Positions 32,045-44,845 of a DNA stretch of 64,000 nucleotides are shown in pieces. The first letter of the stretch is position 1. Every line of letters starts with the position of its first letter. Source of the stretch: Mytilus californianus. Its lineage: Eukaryota > Mollusca > Bivalvia > Mytilida > Mytilidae. The stretch lies in contig NW_026262690.1 of the NCBI RefSeq assembly GCF_021869535.1, positions 13,317,501 to 13,381,500 on the forward strand, read 5' to 3'. The notes under the pieces are model-generated. The model was not told where the DNA came from, did no database searches, and worked only from the letters and a program-made list of their open reading frames with translations. Both the position numbers and the translations under genes were made by a program.

Positions 32045-33650
32045 ATGAAACAAGAGGCTCACAAAAGCCGGAATCGCTCACCTGGTAAAAAATATGCCAT
32101 TTTGATATTATTTTTTCTTTCTCTATCACAGTCAGTTATGTTTGTTTATTTGTAGATCTTTTTGTGTCATTTTTGTAGGTCTTGTACTGATGATCATATT
32201 CTACTGTTAACAGTTTACACTTATTTATTAAAGTTTTTGAATAAAATAAATGTCGTTAAATGGCAATACATCCTATAACTAGTGTGATAATTTGGCAATG
32301 TTGACTTTCTTGCAGATCTGATTTTGCTGATCTTTTGGGCTTTTTTGAAGTTGCTCCCGACCAAAACTTTTGACAAAAATGTAAAAATGGGTAAAAATCA
32401 TCATTCAGGAGAAATTTCTCTATAAGGAGGAGCCAGTTGACTATTCCGGACGCGATGACTGATTTGTAGATTCTATTGTGCTACACATTTTTGCTATATA
32501 CTGTTGCTCTCTAATATATCTTTATTTTAGAAAAAAAAATGGGTAAAAATAAATAATTCCGAAAAGATGTCAGTTGACAATTTCGGCCATGTTGACTTAT
32601 TTATAAATATGATTGTGCTTAACATTTTTTCTAATATCAATTTCTCTATCTATAATAGCAAAAAAATAATACCCTAAGGATCATTCAGCCCAAGTTTGGT
32701 TGAAATTGATCCAGTGGTTTCAGAGGAGCTCTTTGAAAAAGATAACACCGGACGGACGGACGGATTGACGGACGCAAAGGGACTTGGCCTTTAAGGTTAG
32801 GTGAGCAAAAAAGTTAAAAACGTCATTTAAGGCCAATAATTCTGTAAGGAGTCAACGGACAATTTAGGCTATGCTTATCTTTTTTGTAGATCTTGTCATG
32901 CTGATCATATTTGCGTTTTTGTTTTCATTATCCATCAAAATTTTCGCCAAAAATGCAAAAATGGGTAAAAATCATCATACAAAAGGCAATAACTTCTATA
33001 AAGAGTTGAATGACAAATCTGGCCATCTTGACAAATTTGTAGACCTTGTCCTCCTGGTAATATATTAACATTTTTCAAAGTAATAGGCAAAAACGTAACA
33101 AATTGGTAAAATCATCATTAAAAGGCAATAACTCCGATAAGGAGTTGACTGATAATTTCGGCAATGTTTGACTTATTTGTAGATCTTGTCTTGCTGATAA
33201 TTTTTGCTATTAAAAGTTTCTCTCTGTCTTTTATATTTTTCAAGATAGAATTAATGGTAAAATTCATCATTTATTTAAGGGCAATAAATGTTATAAGAAG
33301 TTGTCTCACAGATTTGATGGCACCGGACAGTACATAGATCTCAACGTCCTGAACATTTCTGCGCCTATCAGATTTTTACTATCTATAGGGGCTTTCAAGA
33401 TAATCGTCAATGCTTGCATTTTACCGATATGTTTTATTTAAAGCCATATCGGCCATGTTGCCAGTTTGGCAAGCGGGATCATCGGACAATATTTAAACGT
33501 GATGCCCCAATGATGATTGTGGCCAAGTTTGGTTCCAATTGGCCCAGTAGTTTCAGAGAAGATTTTTGTAAAAGTTAATGAACGAGGCACGACGATGACG
33601 ACGACGGACGTCAATTGACGACAATAGCTCGCTTGACCATACGGTTTATT
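32045..33650 (+). mobile_element. Non-autonomous repeat family with GCTCACCTGG start, two partial copies
   Basis: The start AGAGGCTCACAAAAGCCGGA and CGCTCACCTGG matches the heads at 47517 and 53159. A first end lies at about 32745-32813 (GGACGGACGGACG tract, then ACTTGGCCTTTAAGGTTAGG and TGAGC). A second, more diverged body with the same TAGATCTTGTC phrases runs to a (GACGAC)n tract at 33590-33620 and AGCTCGCTTGACC. The repeated body phrases explain the short plus-strand frame at 32871-33068. Confidence 0.6.
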
Positions 33651-33764
33651 TTGTTATCAAGTAAAGGAATTATCATTTGAATCATCCGTTTGGAATTTAT
33701 TGAGAAAAACTTTATCTGTAATATCATACAGTATACAATCGGGTATCTATCTCTTAGTCTTTTG

Positions 33765-33955
33765 ACAACAGATATCTTTAAATGGAACTCGATGTTATAT
33801 CTCTTAGTCTTTTGAAAACCGATCTGTTTAAATGGAACTCCCGGATATTATATCTCTGAGTCTTTTGAAAACAGATTGTTTGAATGGAACTCGATATTAT
33901 ATCTCTTAGTCTTTTGAAAACAGACCTTTTTAAATGGAACTCGGTATTATAAAAA
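33765..33955. repeat. ~48-bp tandem repeat, four copies
   Basis: Units of TTTAAATGGAACTCGATATT followed by ATATCTCTTAGTCTTTTGAAAACAGA are repeated four times. The overlapping minus-strand frame is a repeat artefact. Confidence 0.85.
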
Positions 33956-34229
33956 CACAAGGTAACCAACTTAATGATGATTAAAGAATTACACATGATT
34001 ATCGTATCTATACCATTATGGTATCCTTGTTTGGCAGTTACAGTGATTACACAATAACATAGCACTTTAAAACATCCGCCTACATTTCTGACGTAGGTAG
34101 TAATTAAAATTGACTTATTTTCAGTTCATTTTACTCCTCGGATCATAGTAAAACAATAGTACAATGGTCACTCAATGATATTAGCTTTCTTCCTATTTTA
34201 ATAAATCAAGCTTTTTGTTAGAGGGAAAC

Positions 34230-36560
34230 AAAGAGTGCAGCCTCATTTACCATTGCTTGATGAAGATTTGCTTCAGAGCAAATCAGATTCATATGAACGG
34301 CTATGGATTCTAACGAGAATGAATAATGTGAAAACGGCAATAGGTGTAGTCTATTTTCCGAACGATTGAACAAATAAAACTTACACTGATGAATTAATGT
34401 TACCACAGTTCAGCGACGCAAGTCGAATGACAGTCGCTATAAATACAATGAATTGCTGTACGGGTCATTTCACGCGCATTCTTAATAGTCAGAGATCGGC
34501 TATAGATTACACATTTTTAACTAAAAGCTTGTCAGAAATTGTCTCTAGAAAAATGCGGTTGAAAAGTCTGCCCTGTTAGTTATCGGTAAAGCAAAACCCG
34601 TCAAAAATCACAGAGACTTTTGGGTTAAGGAACTCAATTATCTTTCAAAGCAACGCCGCAATGCCAATAGATTAAACCGCACTCATAATAAATTCAATGC
34701 GCATGATGACGAAATTGGCAAAAGACTGAAAGAAATTTATTTTAATCGGGAAGCGCAAATATAAGAGGCCATCAAAAGAAAAGAACGGTCAGCTAAAATC
34801 CGACAGTTTAATGAAAACTGTATAAATGCAAAGAATAAAATGAAAGGGTTTTCGGGTTTCTTTAAAATAAAACGAACCGATACAGGACCTTTAGATAAAT
34901 AATGCCATTTCCCAGCATTTCAGCTCCATTGGTTCCTTTCAAAATGAAAACGGCTCAATTGAAAAAGAAGTTAAAACCTAATTACAAATATTGACAAAAA
35001 ATTATAAATTTCATATTCTCCACTATCGGTTACTTTCGACGAAAATAAAATTTCACAGACTTTGAAAAATCTCAAATCCGTAAAAGTCTGGTATTGATAG
35101 CATTCCTAACGAATTCCTTAAATATGAGGAGGACATTCTGTTGAACTCTTTAGTATATATTTTTTTACAAAATATACAGATTTAGAAACAATCCCAGATC
35201 TTTCATCGGCTTTCGACAAAGTTTGGCGAGATAGATTGTTCTATCTCCTATGGAAAAAGGCTATCCAGGGTAAATGCCGGAAGATTCTCCGTGCTCTATA
35301 TAGAAATGTGAGCAATAAAATCCTTTTTGATAATTCGGAGTCTGATTGGTTCGATCAAGAAACATGGATGCATTTTATCCCCTACACTTTTTCCCGTTTT
35401 AATGACTGACCTTTGCGATATGCTGAAGGAGGCAAATTAAGGTATTAGCATCGCTTCTGTATTAATAAAATGTCTTCTTTTCGCTGATGATATTGTCCTG
35501 TTAGGAATCACGAAAGATGAGCTACAAATAGCTCATAAATTTGTCTCAAAATGGACCATAAAGTTTAATGAATCACAGTCGAAGGTTCTGGTTACAGGTA
35601 AAAAGAAAGACTCAAAGAAAAAAATGGTACTTTGGGAATTATCTCATTGAAGAAGTAAATGAATATAAATGTTAAGACGTATATTTTCAAGATCCCTTAA
35701 ATCTACATACCATATAGAGCAGTACCTGAAAGAAAATTTTCAACGGAAAATAAATCATGCAATTCCTATTTTAGGTGAACATAGGGATTTTATTCGTATA
35801 AATTTTGGACATTCTCTCTGGATGTCGGCTATTCGGCCATCACTGACGTACGGGTGTTCGGTATGGTTCCCGTCATCCAAGAGATGTATTGAATTACTAG
35901 AGAGTTTTCAATATAAAGTGGGAAAAAATATCGTAAACACAAAAATGAATATTCCTAAATGTATGCGCTACTAACTGAATTTGGCTGGGAATCAATAAAT
36001 ATATTTATGGATAGACAAAGAATTGCATACTACGCTAGATTAAAAAACCTGCCTGATATTCGATTGTATAAAATTATCCTAAATGAAATTATAATTTCAA
36101 AATTTAATGAATGGAAATATATAGAAAATATCGAAATTATTCTACAGATTGCCAGCCTTGAAGATAAACGTTAGTATCTTTAATAAACTTTATGGTAACG
36201 AAACGACAAATACACAACTATCCAATATCTTAGAAAAGAGTAGTTTAAACTTGTACCAATCATTTGTGGTTAAACGTAACATTGACGACTTTCGCCCATC
36301 AAGGCTCCAACGAATGGATCTTTATAACAAACAATGAGTGTCAGTTATGTTCCTCAATTGCGACTGAAAGTATTTTTCACGTCATGTTAGATTTTCCTTC
36401 TTTCTCGTCTATCAGGAAAAAAACCAATTACTGACATACAAGCATGTTTCGATAGTCTTAAATGGACATCTGCTTTTCAGAGTTGCCGCCTTTAGCACAA
36501 ATACAGTTCATGATAGGCGATTTGGGTTACTTGTATAGTCCGGACCTAAGTTATAGTTTA
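34230..36560 (+). pseudogene. Degraded LINE (non-LTR retrotransposon) ORF2
   Basis: Pieces in several plus-strand frames occur in the order of a LINE polyprotein. An endonuclease-type part has ERLWILTRMNN and GVVYFPND near 34300, then FTRILNSQRSAIDYTF at about 34465. Reverse-transcriptase parts are DLSSAFDKVWRDRLFYLLWK at 35199 and the catalytic LLFADDIVLLG near 35480. A thumb and C-terminal region is GHSLWMSAIRPSLTYGCSVW at about 35810, followed by GWESINIFMDRQRIAYYARL near 35985 and a weak Cys/His tail near 36350. The parts are separated by many stops and frameshifts, and the copy is old. The clade is not certain (Nimb/I- or CR1-like). Confidence 0.75.
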
Positions 36561-37735
36561 GATAAGATCGGAAAAATTTCTTACAGACGTTATGAATGAA
36601 CGTTCTTTTTTTATTTGATAAAATTTCAACTTTCAAATATCATGAACTGTGTGCGAAAATTTTTAGTTTCAAGGTTTGAGTTTTTATGTTTTTTCATGGA
36701 CGAAATATATATTTCAAATAATATACGATTATGAACTTTTTACTGCGATGTACTTTTACGAAATAACCAATGTATGATGCTATTTTAGCCTTAATGTAAT
36801 TATTAGACGTTTAAATATTTGCAAGTATCTTGTACCATGTTTTACTACAATCATATAATGTTGTTTGTAAATACTATGCTGGCACTTGCCCCCGTTGTAA
36901 AGGGTTAGTTTCACAATAATATATATTCAATTTAGACTTGTATATATAAACATATAGATACAAGTTTACAAACACAAAATAGTAAGCAAGCCTGGATCCG
37001 CACCTGATCGTAAGTAACAAGGTATGACATGGTCTATTATAAGTTTGGTGAATTCAACTTCTACCGTCAAAGAGAAACACATTTTTGTCACATGAAGAAC
37101 ATGTAGTGATAGGAATTGAAGTTCCGTGTGACCACGGAACATCACCAGCAATTCATCATATAGTCAAAATTGAGTATCATGGAATTAAAGTACAATAAAA
37201 TGTTTTCTAAGGGTGCCATGCCCTGATCAATGTGGCCTATCGACGCTTGTCACTGCTATGTTTAAGTCCTTTCAATTATATACTCTCAACAGCTGCTAAG
37301 AAAAATGCAACAATTCAATTTCTTTTATCTGCATCAGTGTGAAAAACAACCATATATAATGATGCAAACTCGCGTTAGACAAGTAACTGATCTAACAATG
37401 TGTACGGCGTACAATGTACCAGCTTGGTATCAAATAAAAAGAAGCTCTGATTTGCAGTTGTTGAGAAAAGTGCTACAGAATGACAGAGGTAAACACGTAT
37501 TCCCCCTTCCTTTGGATCGGGGATATAATAAAAAATGATATAACAGTATTAAAAAATGCTATCAGTTACCGAAAATAAGCTCAAAAGAGTTAAGATATTG
37601 ATTTGAAGTCCTCCTGTCTTAAACAATTGAAATGCATTCAATACAGCACATTAATCTTACCTAATGCTACTCATGTACATCCTTATAATAAATGACCGAT
37701 ATACCTCCAAAATGAATCCTATGGATCCTTGTGGT
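36561..37735. other. Intergenic stretch without recognised gene
   Basis: Short frames (for example 37305-37538) show no family. Nothing else is supported. Confidence 0.5.
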
Positions 37736-38370
37736 ATCGTCGTATGAGGCTAGTAAACCTCTACCGACGTAGTCGAAGGGGACTTTAGGTTTGCACTCCG
37801 TCTGTCTGTCTGTCTGTCTATCTGTCAGTCCGGCAAATCAGTTTTCCAGACATTTTTTCTTCGTGCTTGAAGATATTGATTTGATATTTGGTTTATTGAT
37901 TTATCATGACAAGTTACAGGTCAAGTTCAATTTTCACGATTTTAGCTTTTCTCTTTGTTCAGTTAAAGCCCTTTCCCTAGAATTAAATTTTTGATGAAAT
38001 ACTTATTAATTAGTAGATTTCTGTTCAAAGGGAAATAAATCATTTTTTAAAAGACTTTTAAAAGACAAAATGACATTTTGGATTTTTTTCCTTTTCTTTG
38101 GTTAAGTGTTTGAAGAATTTAGTGGTAGGTTTGTTTGTCATTCTTGAAGATATTGATTTGTTTGAGTTATTGTCTTTGGACATAGAAAATTTCCTTAAAT
38201 AATCAGTTTTCAACAGTTTTTATCATCATGCTTGAAGATTTTGACTTGATATTTTTATGTAGTTTACACCATGACAAGTTATAGATCAAGTAAGAATTTC
38301 GTTCCATTACAATGAATTTGTAACCTGTAGGGGACTATGTATTGCCATGCAATACTCACAGAATGCTTGT
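37736..38370. mobile_element. Bivalve repeat with (TCTG)n tract
   Basis: GAAGGGGACTTTAGGTTTGC at 37774, a (TCTG)n microsatellite at 37799-37830, and the closing GTAGGGGACTATGTATTGCC at about 38327 are landmarks I recall from a short mollusc repeat. The two ends share the phrase GGGGACT, and the interior repeats TTGAAGATATTGATTTG three times. Confidence 0.5.
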
Positions 38371-38419
38371 TTTATATACTATCGTTTAAATATTTACAGA
38401 AGCTATACAGAAAAGGAAG

Positions 38420-39712
38420 ACCAGATTGTATAGACATTAAGTTATACTGTATAGACGATTGTCTGGACATACAGCTTGACATACTGTATATACAACTGTC
38501 TGGATATAGAGCTTGACATGTCGTATAGACAATTGTCTGATTATAGAGCTTGACATGTTGTATAGTCAATTGTGTGGATATAGAGCTTGACATTTTGTAT
38601 AGACAATTGTCTAGACATACAGCTTGACATGTTGTATAGACAATTATCTGGATATAGAGCTTGCCATGCTATAATGACAATTGTCTGGATATAGAGCTTG
38701 ACATGCTGTATAGACAATTGTCTGGACATACAGCTTGACATGCTGTAAAGACAATTGTCTGGATGTAGAGCTTGACATGTTGTATAGACAATTGTCTGGA
38801 TATAGAACTTGACATACTGTATAGACAATTGTCTGATATAGAGCTTGACATGTTGTATAGACAATTGCCTGGATATAGAGCTTGTCATACTGTATAGACA
38901 ATTGTCTGGATATAGAGCTTGACATGCTATAATGACAATTGTCTGGATATAGAGCTTGACATGCTGTATAGACAATTGTCTGGACATACAGCTTGACATG
39001 CTGTAAAGACAATTACCTGGATGTAGAGCTTGACATGTTGTATAGACAATTGTCTGGATATAGAGCTTGACATGCTGTATAGACAATTGCCTGGATATAG
39101 AGCTTGTCATACTGTATAGACAATTGTCTGGATATAGAGCTTGACATGTTGTATAGACAATTGTCTGGATATAGAGCTTGACATACTGTACAGATAATTG
39201 TCTGGATATAGAGCTTGACATTTTGTATAGACAATTGCCTGGATATAGAGCTTGTCATACTGTATAGACAATTGTCTGGATATAGAGCTTGACATGCTAT
39301 AATGACAATTGTCTGGATATAGAGCTTGACATGCTGTATGGACAATTGTCTGGATATACAGTTTAACATGCTGTATAGACAATTGTCTGGATATACAGCT
39401 TAACACACTGTATAGACAATTGTCTGGATATAGAGCTTGACATGCTGTATAGACAATTGTATGGATAAACAGCTTAACATGCTGTATAGAAAATTGTCTG
39501 GATATAGAGCTTGACATGCTGTAAAGACAATTGTATGGATATAGAGCTTGACATGCTGTATAGACAATTGTTTGGATAAAGATCTTGACATGCTGTATAG
39601 ATAATTGTCAAGATATACAGCTTGACATGCTGTACTGACAATTGTCTGGATATAGAACTTGACATGCTGTATAGACAATTGTCTGGATATAAAGCTTAAC
39701 ATGATGTATTAT
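38420..39712. repeat. 37-bp satellite array, left block
   Basis: About 35 copies of TGTATAGACAATTGTCTGGA followed by TATAGAGCTTGACATGC are present. Each unit contains the palindrome GACAATTGTC. Because 37 is not divisible by three and the unit lacks stops in the minus frames, three consecutive units encode a 37-residue repeat in every minus frame, which creates long but meaningless open frames (up to 226 codons). Confidence 0.95.
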
Positions 39713-39714
39713 TA

Positions 39715-39857
39715 GTTACATAGTGTGCTAGTGACCTAATACGATATATGGGGTCAGTTAATTCCATATGGGGTGAGAGCGAAGCTCGAATACCATATGA
39801 AAATTACTGACCCCATATATATATATATAGTATTAGGTCACTAGCACACTGTGTAAC
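39715..39857. mobile_element. 143-bp MITE splitting the 37-bp satellite
   Basis: The left end GTTACATAGTGTGCTAGTGA and CCTAATAC is matched by the inverse at the right end, with one mismatch over 28 bp. The interior is itself palindromic around CATATGGGGT. A half copy is at 25246. Confidence 0.75.
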
Positions 39858-40200
39858 GAATTCATCTTACCGACTATCTTAACAAGTGGCCTATCAAAGT
39901 GATCAATCTTCAATATTAAGAACCTACTTACATTGGTCTATACACAAAGAAAATGCCAACAATAACAAGCTTTAAATGTGTTTTTTGCATTTATTTCAAA
40001 CGATCATCAGCAATTTCTTTGTTGAAACCTTTCAGATTTTTCCTCAACACTGTGTTGTTTTGACAAATGAACCCAACACCACAACTAACCATGTATTGAA
40101 ATAAACCACGCTTACTAATCCCATATGAAATATACACGGTCTCCAAGCGGTTGCTTTTTTAACCAATCATATTCCCAGAAATGTATAGGAAGTAAGATAA
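39858..40200. other. Unique spacer within the satellite
   Basis: No gene. This non-satellite segment accompanies the MITE between the two satellite blocks. Confidence 0.5.
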
Positions 40201-41515
40201 ACACAATTGTCTGGATATAGAGCTTGACATGCTGTAAAGACAACTGTCTGAATATATAGCTTGTAATGTTGTATAGACAATTGTCTGGATATAGAACCTG
40301 ACATACTGCATTGACAATTGTGTGGATATAGAGCTTGACATGCTGTATAGACAATTGTCTAGACATACAGCTTGACACACTGTATTGACAATTGTCTGGA
40401 TATAGAGCTTGACATACTGTAAAGACAATTGTCTGGATATAGAGCTTGACATGCTGTATAGACAATTGTCTGGATATAGAGCTTGACATACTGTATAGAC
40501 AATTGTCTGGATATAGAGCTTGACATGCTGTATAAACGATTGTCTGGATATAGAGCTTGACATGCTGTATAAACAATTGTCTGGATATACAGCTTGACAT
40601 ACTGTGCTGAAAATATACTGGATATATATCTTGTCATGCTATATAGACAATTATCTGGGCATAGAGCTTGAAATGTTGTATAGACAATTGTCTGGATATA
40701 GATTTTTACATACTTTATTTCGCAATTGTCTGGATATAGAACTTGACATGCTTTATAGACAGTTGTCTGGATATAGAGCTTGACAAGCTGTATAGACAAT
40801 TGTCTGGATATAGAACCTGACATACTGCATTGACAATTGTGTGGAAATAAAGCTTGACATGCTGTATTGACAATTGTCTGGATATAGAGCTTGACATGCT
40901 GTACTGACCATTGTCTGGATATAGAGCTTGACATGCTGTATAGTCAATTGCCTGGATATAGAGCTTGTCATACTGTAAAGACAATTGTCTGGATATAGAG
41001 CTTGACATACTGTAAAGACAATTGTATGGATATACAGCTTGACATGCTGTACTAACAATTGTCTGGATATAGAGCTTTCATCTTGTATAGAAAATTGTCT
41101 GGATATAGAGCTTGACATCTTGTATAGACAATTGTCTGGATATAGAGCTTGACATGCTGTATAGACAATTGTCTGAATATAGAGCTTGACATCTTGTATA
41201 GACAATTGTCTGAATATAGCGCTTGTCATACTGTATAGATAATTGTCTGGATATAGAGCTTGACATGTTGTATAGACAATTGTCTGGATATAGAGCTTGA
41301 CATGTTGTATAGACAATAGTCTGGATATAGAGCTTGACCTACTGTATAGACAATTGTCTGGATATAGAGCTTGACATGCTGTATTGACCATTGTCTGGAT
41401 ATAGAGCTTGACATACTAATTAGATTATTGTCTGAATATAGAGCTTGACATCTTGTATAGACAATTGGCTGAATATAGAGCTTGGCATGTTTTATAAACA
41501 ATTGGCTGGATATAG
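40201..41515. repeat. 37-bp satellite array, right block
   Basis: About 35 further copies of the same 37-bp unit in the same orientation are present, somewhat more diverged. The long minus-strand frames across it are artefacts as in the left block. Confidence 0.95.
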
Positions 41516-42065
41516 ACATCATTTATGGGCAATAACTCTAATAAGGAGTCAACAGATACATTCAGGCATCTTAGTGTAGATTTAATGTAGATGTTTTTTT
41601 TTCTGATAATTTTCTATATCGTTTAGTTTATCTCTTTCTACTTACTATAGTTTCCTCCAAGAACACAAAATATGGTTGAAATTTGTCATTCAAGGCCAAC
41701 AACTTTTATAAGGAGTCAACTGAAGAGTTATTTGCAGATTTTTTCCTATTGATAATTTTTGTGCCTTTTAGTTTCTCTCAATTATAGTTTTCAAGATAAC
41801 AAAAAACCTGAAAAAGAGGTAAAAAAATCATCATTTAAATGTAATATCTCCAATAAGGCGTCATCTGACAATTTTGAACACATTGGACAGTAGGTAGATT
41901 TTGACATTCTAAACATAATTGCCATGAGAATCACATTTGACACATTTTTTTAACTAGACACCCAAATGTTGATTGTATCCAAGTTGTTTCAGAGGAGAAG
42001 ACTTTTGTAAAAGTTAATTTACAAACATGACGATAGATGAGCATAGCTCATTTGAACCTGTGAGA
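41516..42065 (+). mobile_element. Fragment of the GCCAGGTGAGC repeat family
   Basis: Phrases such as GGGCAATAACTCTAATAAGG and GTTTCAGAGGAGAAGACTTT match the bodies at 32-33.6, 47.3-48.6 and 53.2-54.1 kb. The clear terminal hairpin is missing. Confidence 0.5.
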
Positions 42066-42535
42066 TTTGTTAGCTGAACATCGGACTCCTCAGATCTGTA
42101 CCAAGCACAAGACAATCTAATCATTTACATCCACTTTATTTCAACTTTGGTAGATAGTGGTCTCATTGGCAATCATACCACATTTCCTTATATTTATACG
42201 ATTACTAACAGTTACTGAAAGCAACTTTAAAGCATAATTTAAAAAAAAAAAACATATTTTCCCCGACAAAAACATCAATCAGATAAAGATGGATTAATTA
42301 GAATTGATATAAATAGAGAAATTGCACAATACTTTGTGAAGGCTTAATACAACCTTTGAAAGAAGAGATTTGAACAGAAAACAGACACTTTATCATAATT
42401 GCCAACATAACATTAAACAATTTATTCATGAACATCTAATACAGATATATAAACAATTTTGCTTATTTTACAGTGCATGTTTACAATGTACTTACTTACA
42501 TAAGAAATAATCAATTTCAATGATATATAGTCATA
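42066..42535. other. AT-rich stretch with a short common repeat
   Basis: GGTCTCATTGGCAATCATAC at about 42160 is the inverse of a repeat at 23.5 kb. Nothing else is recognised. Confidence 0.5.
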
Positions 42536-42539
42536 TTCT

Positions 42540-43935
42540 GGTGTTTTGTCATATGTAATTCATTATTCAGCTGTTATTGGTCTATGTAATTCATTATTCA
42601 GCTGTTTTTGACCTATGTAATTCATATTATTTAGCTATTTTTGACCTATGTAATTCATTATTCAGCTGTTTTTGACCTATGTTATTCATATTATTTAGCT
42701 GTTTTTGACCTATGTAATTCATTATTCAGCTGTTTTTGAACTATGCAATTCATTATTCAGCTGTTTTTGACCTATGCAATTCATTATTCAGCTGTTATTG
42801 GTCTATGTTATTCATTATTCAGCTGTTTTTGGCCTATGCAATTCATTATTCAGCTGTTATTGGTCTATGTTATTCATTATTCAGCTGTTTTTGGCCTATG
42901 CAATTCATTATTCAGCGGTTATTGGTCTATGTAATTCATTATTCAGCTGTTTTTGGCCTATGCAATTCATTACTCAGCTGTTATTAGTCTATGTAATTCA
43001 TTATTCAGCTGTTTTTGACCTATGTAATTCATTATTCAGCTGTTTTGACATATGTAATTCATTATTTAGATGTTTTTGACCTATGTAATTCATTATTTAG
43101 CTGTTTTTGGCCTATGCAAATCATTATTCAGCTGTTATTGGTCTATGTAATTCATTATTCAGCTGTTTTTGACTTATGTAATTCATTATTCAGCTGTTTT
43201 TGGCCTATTTAATTCATTATTCAGCTGTTTTAGGCCTATGTAATTCATTATTCAGCTGTATTTGGCCTATGCAATTCATTATTCAGCTGTTATTGGTCTA
43301 TGTAATTCATTATTCTGGTGTTTTGGCCTATTCAATTCATTATTCAGCTGTTTTGGCCTAAGTAATTGATTATTCTATGTATTGCATTATTCTGGTGTTT
43401 TGGCATTTGTAATTCATAATTTTGGTTTTTTGTCCTATGTAATTAATTGTTCTGGTGCTTTGGACTATGCATTTCATTATTCTGGTGGTTTGGCCAATGC
43501 AATTCATTATTTAGGTGTTTTGGTCTATGCAGTTGATTACTCAGGTGTTTTGTCCTATGCAATTAATTATTATGGTGTTTTGGCCTATGCAATTCATTAT
43601 TCTGGTGTTTTGGCCTATGCAATTCATTATTCTGGTGTTTTGACCTATGCAATTCATTATTCTATGTATTTCATACTGGTGTTTTGGCCTAGGCAATTCA
43701 TTACTCTGGTGTTTTAGCCTATGAAATTCATTATTCTGGTGTTTTGGCCTATGCATTCATTATTCCGGTGTTTTAGCCTTTGAAATTCATTATTTGGGTG
43801 TTGTAGCTTATGTAATTCATTATTCAATGTATTTATTATTCTGGTGTTTTGGCCTATGCAATTCATTATACAGGAGTATTGGCTGATGCAATTCACTATT
43901 CCGGTGTTTTGGCCTATGCAATTCATTATATTGGT
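42540..43935. repeat. 30/31-bp minisatellite with a type switch
   Basis: From 42540 to about 43310 the unit is TATGTAATTCATTATTCAGC followed by TGTTTTTGACC (31 bp). From about 43310 to 43935 it changes to a 30-bp form with ATTCTGGTGTTTTGGCC. One TTATTCTGGTGTTTTGTC-like unit also opens the array. Open frames on both strands are artefacts. Confidence 0.92.
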
Positions 43936-44324
43936 GTTTCCCATAAACTGACCTAATCACAAACTAATACATTGTTGATACCACTGACACAAGAAACAGC
44001 ATGCTTATGTCTTGTTTTTTGACTCAATGCGAGACAAAAATGAGCATGTAATTCAGGAATATGCAAATATCCATCATGCAGAGTTTAGTATCACTGGCTA
44101 TCTTCAAAAGCATCATTTTAACAATATTGAGCACATAATAACTTAAACGTTTGGTTTCATAAAAAGATAGTACTTTAGGATACATAAGTTTCTTTTTTTT
44201 TTTTCGCCAGTATATGATATGATTGCTGTGTTTACAACAAATGTATCTGGAATTACCTTCAGCATACACAAGTTCATATGGTGTAGTCGTATTCATTGTT
44301 TTAAAGTATTTTCAATTAAAAACA
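43936..44324 (-). other. Presumed 3' flank / 3' UTR of the kinase gene
   Basis: This lies just downstream of the kinase stop codon on the minus strand. No clear polyadenylation signal was fixed. The 90-residue minus-strand frame here has no family resemblance. Confidence 0.4.
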
Positions 44325-44723
44325 TCAATCCTCTTCAAGATTAACATTACACTGTATATTGGCATCTGTTAATACTGGATTGGTCCAAACAGAGTCATGT
44401 GATCGAGATGATAAAGATTTTTCACTAGCTTCTGACCCTAAATTGTCATGGTTAAAAGTCACATTAAAACTTGATATAAATTGCGATTCAATGTTTTCAT
44501 CTGTACTTTCATGAAGAGGCAGAAGCGGTTCCTTCGATTCTGAATCCCGTACACATTGATGACATTGTTCTTCCTCATCAGAATCCTCGGAGGGTTCTAC
44601 ACTTTCTGTCGATAACACTTCCTCATCAGAATCCTCGGAGGGTTCTACACTTTCTGTCGATAACACAGGTAGCTTGGGAATCTGATAAAATGTGGGAATT
44701 TGAGCATTTATAACTTCAGGCAT
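44325..44723 (-). CDS. Alk: ALK/LTK-type receptor tyrosine kinase, last coding exon (C-terminal tail)
   Basis: An acceptor TTTACATTGCAG precedes ATGCCTGAAG at 44723. The exon begins in phase 0 and encodes 132 residues to a stop at 44325. It opens MPEVINAQIPTFY, which aligns with the conserved D-P-D-V-I-N...L-P...Y segment that follows the kinase domain in ALK. The tail is short and acidic, with a 16-residue block (VLSTESVEPSEDSDEE) present twice as an exact tandem duplication. An SVWTNPVL near the end may correspond to the ALK SLWNPTY docking region, but without a tyrosine. The exon's internal ATG is not a translation start. Confidence 0.75.
   Translation of the reverse strand: MPEVINAQIPTFYQIPKLPVLSTESVEPSEDSDEEVLSTESVEPSEDSDEEEQCHQCVRDSESKEPLLPLHESTDENIESQFISSFNVTFNHDNLGSEASEKSLSSRSHDSVWTNPVLTDANIQCNVNLEED
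44590..44685. repeat. 48-bp tandem duplication in the kinase tail exon
   Basis: Two adjacent identical copies containing CCTCATCAGAATCCTCGGAG encode the doubled VLSTESVEPSEDSDEE block. The duplication keeps the frame. Confidence 0.9.
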
Positions 44724-44783
44724 CTGCAATGTAAAATAAACAATAGGTAGATAGTACAAGGAAACAAACAGCTGTTTGATCAT

Positions 44784-44845
44784 TTTTGCATTTCAAAGTT
44801 TTTATCTATCCATTATAAACAAAAACAATGGACAATAAAATGATC
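44784..44845. other. Intron start of the kinase gene (3'-most intron)
   Basis: The intron runs from 44724 to 52399, reading in from the donor GTATAT at 52399. Its left end is short unique sequence before dense repeats begin. Confidence 0.5.

Noticed and set aside
38541..39221. 226-codon repetitive open frame (and others up to 212 codons across 38.4-41.5 kb)
   Set aside because: All are products of the 37-bp satellite and occur in several frames of the same DNA.
38420..41515. Possible CRISPR-like array because of regular 37-bp periodicity with a palindrome
   Set aside because: Units are contiguous with no unique spacers, and the context is animal nuclear DNA.
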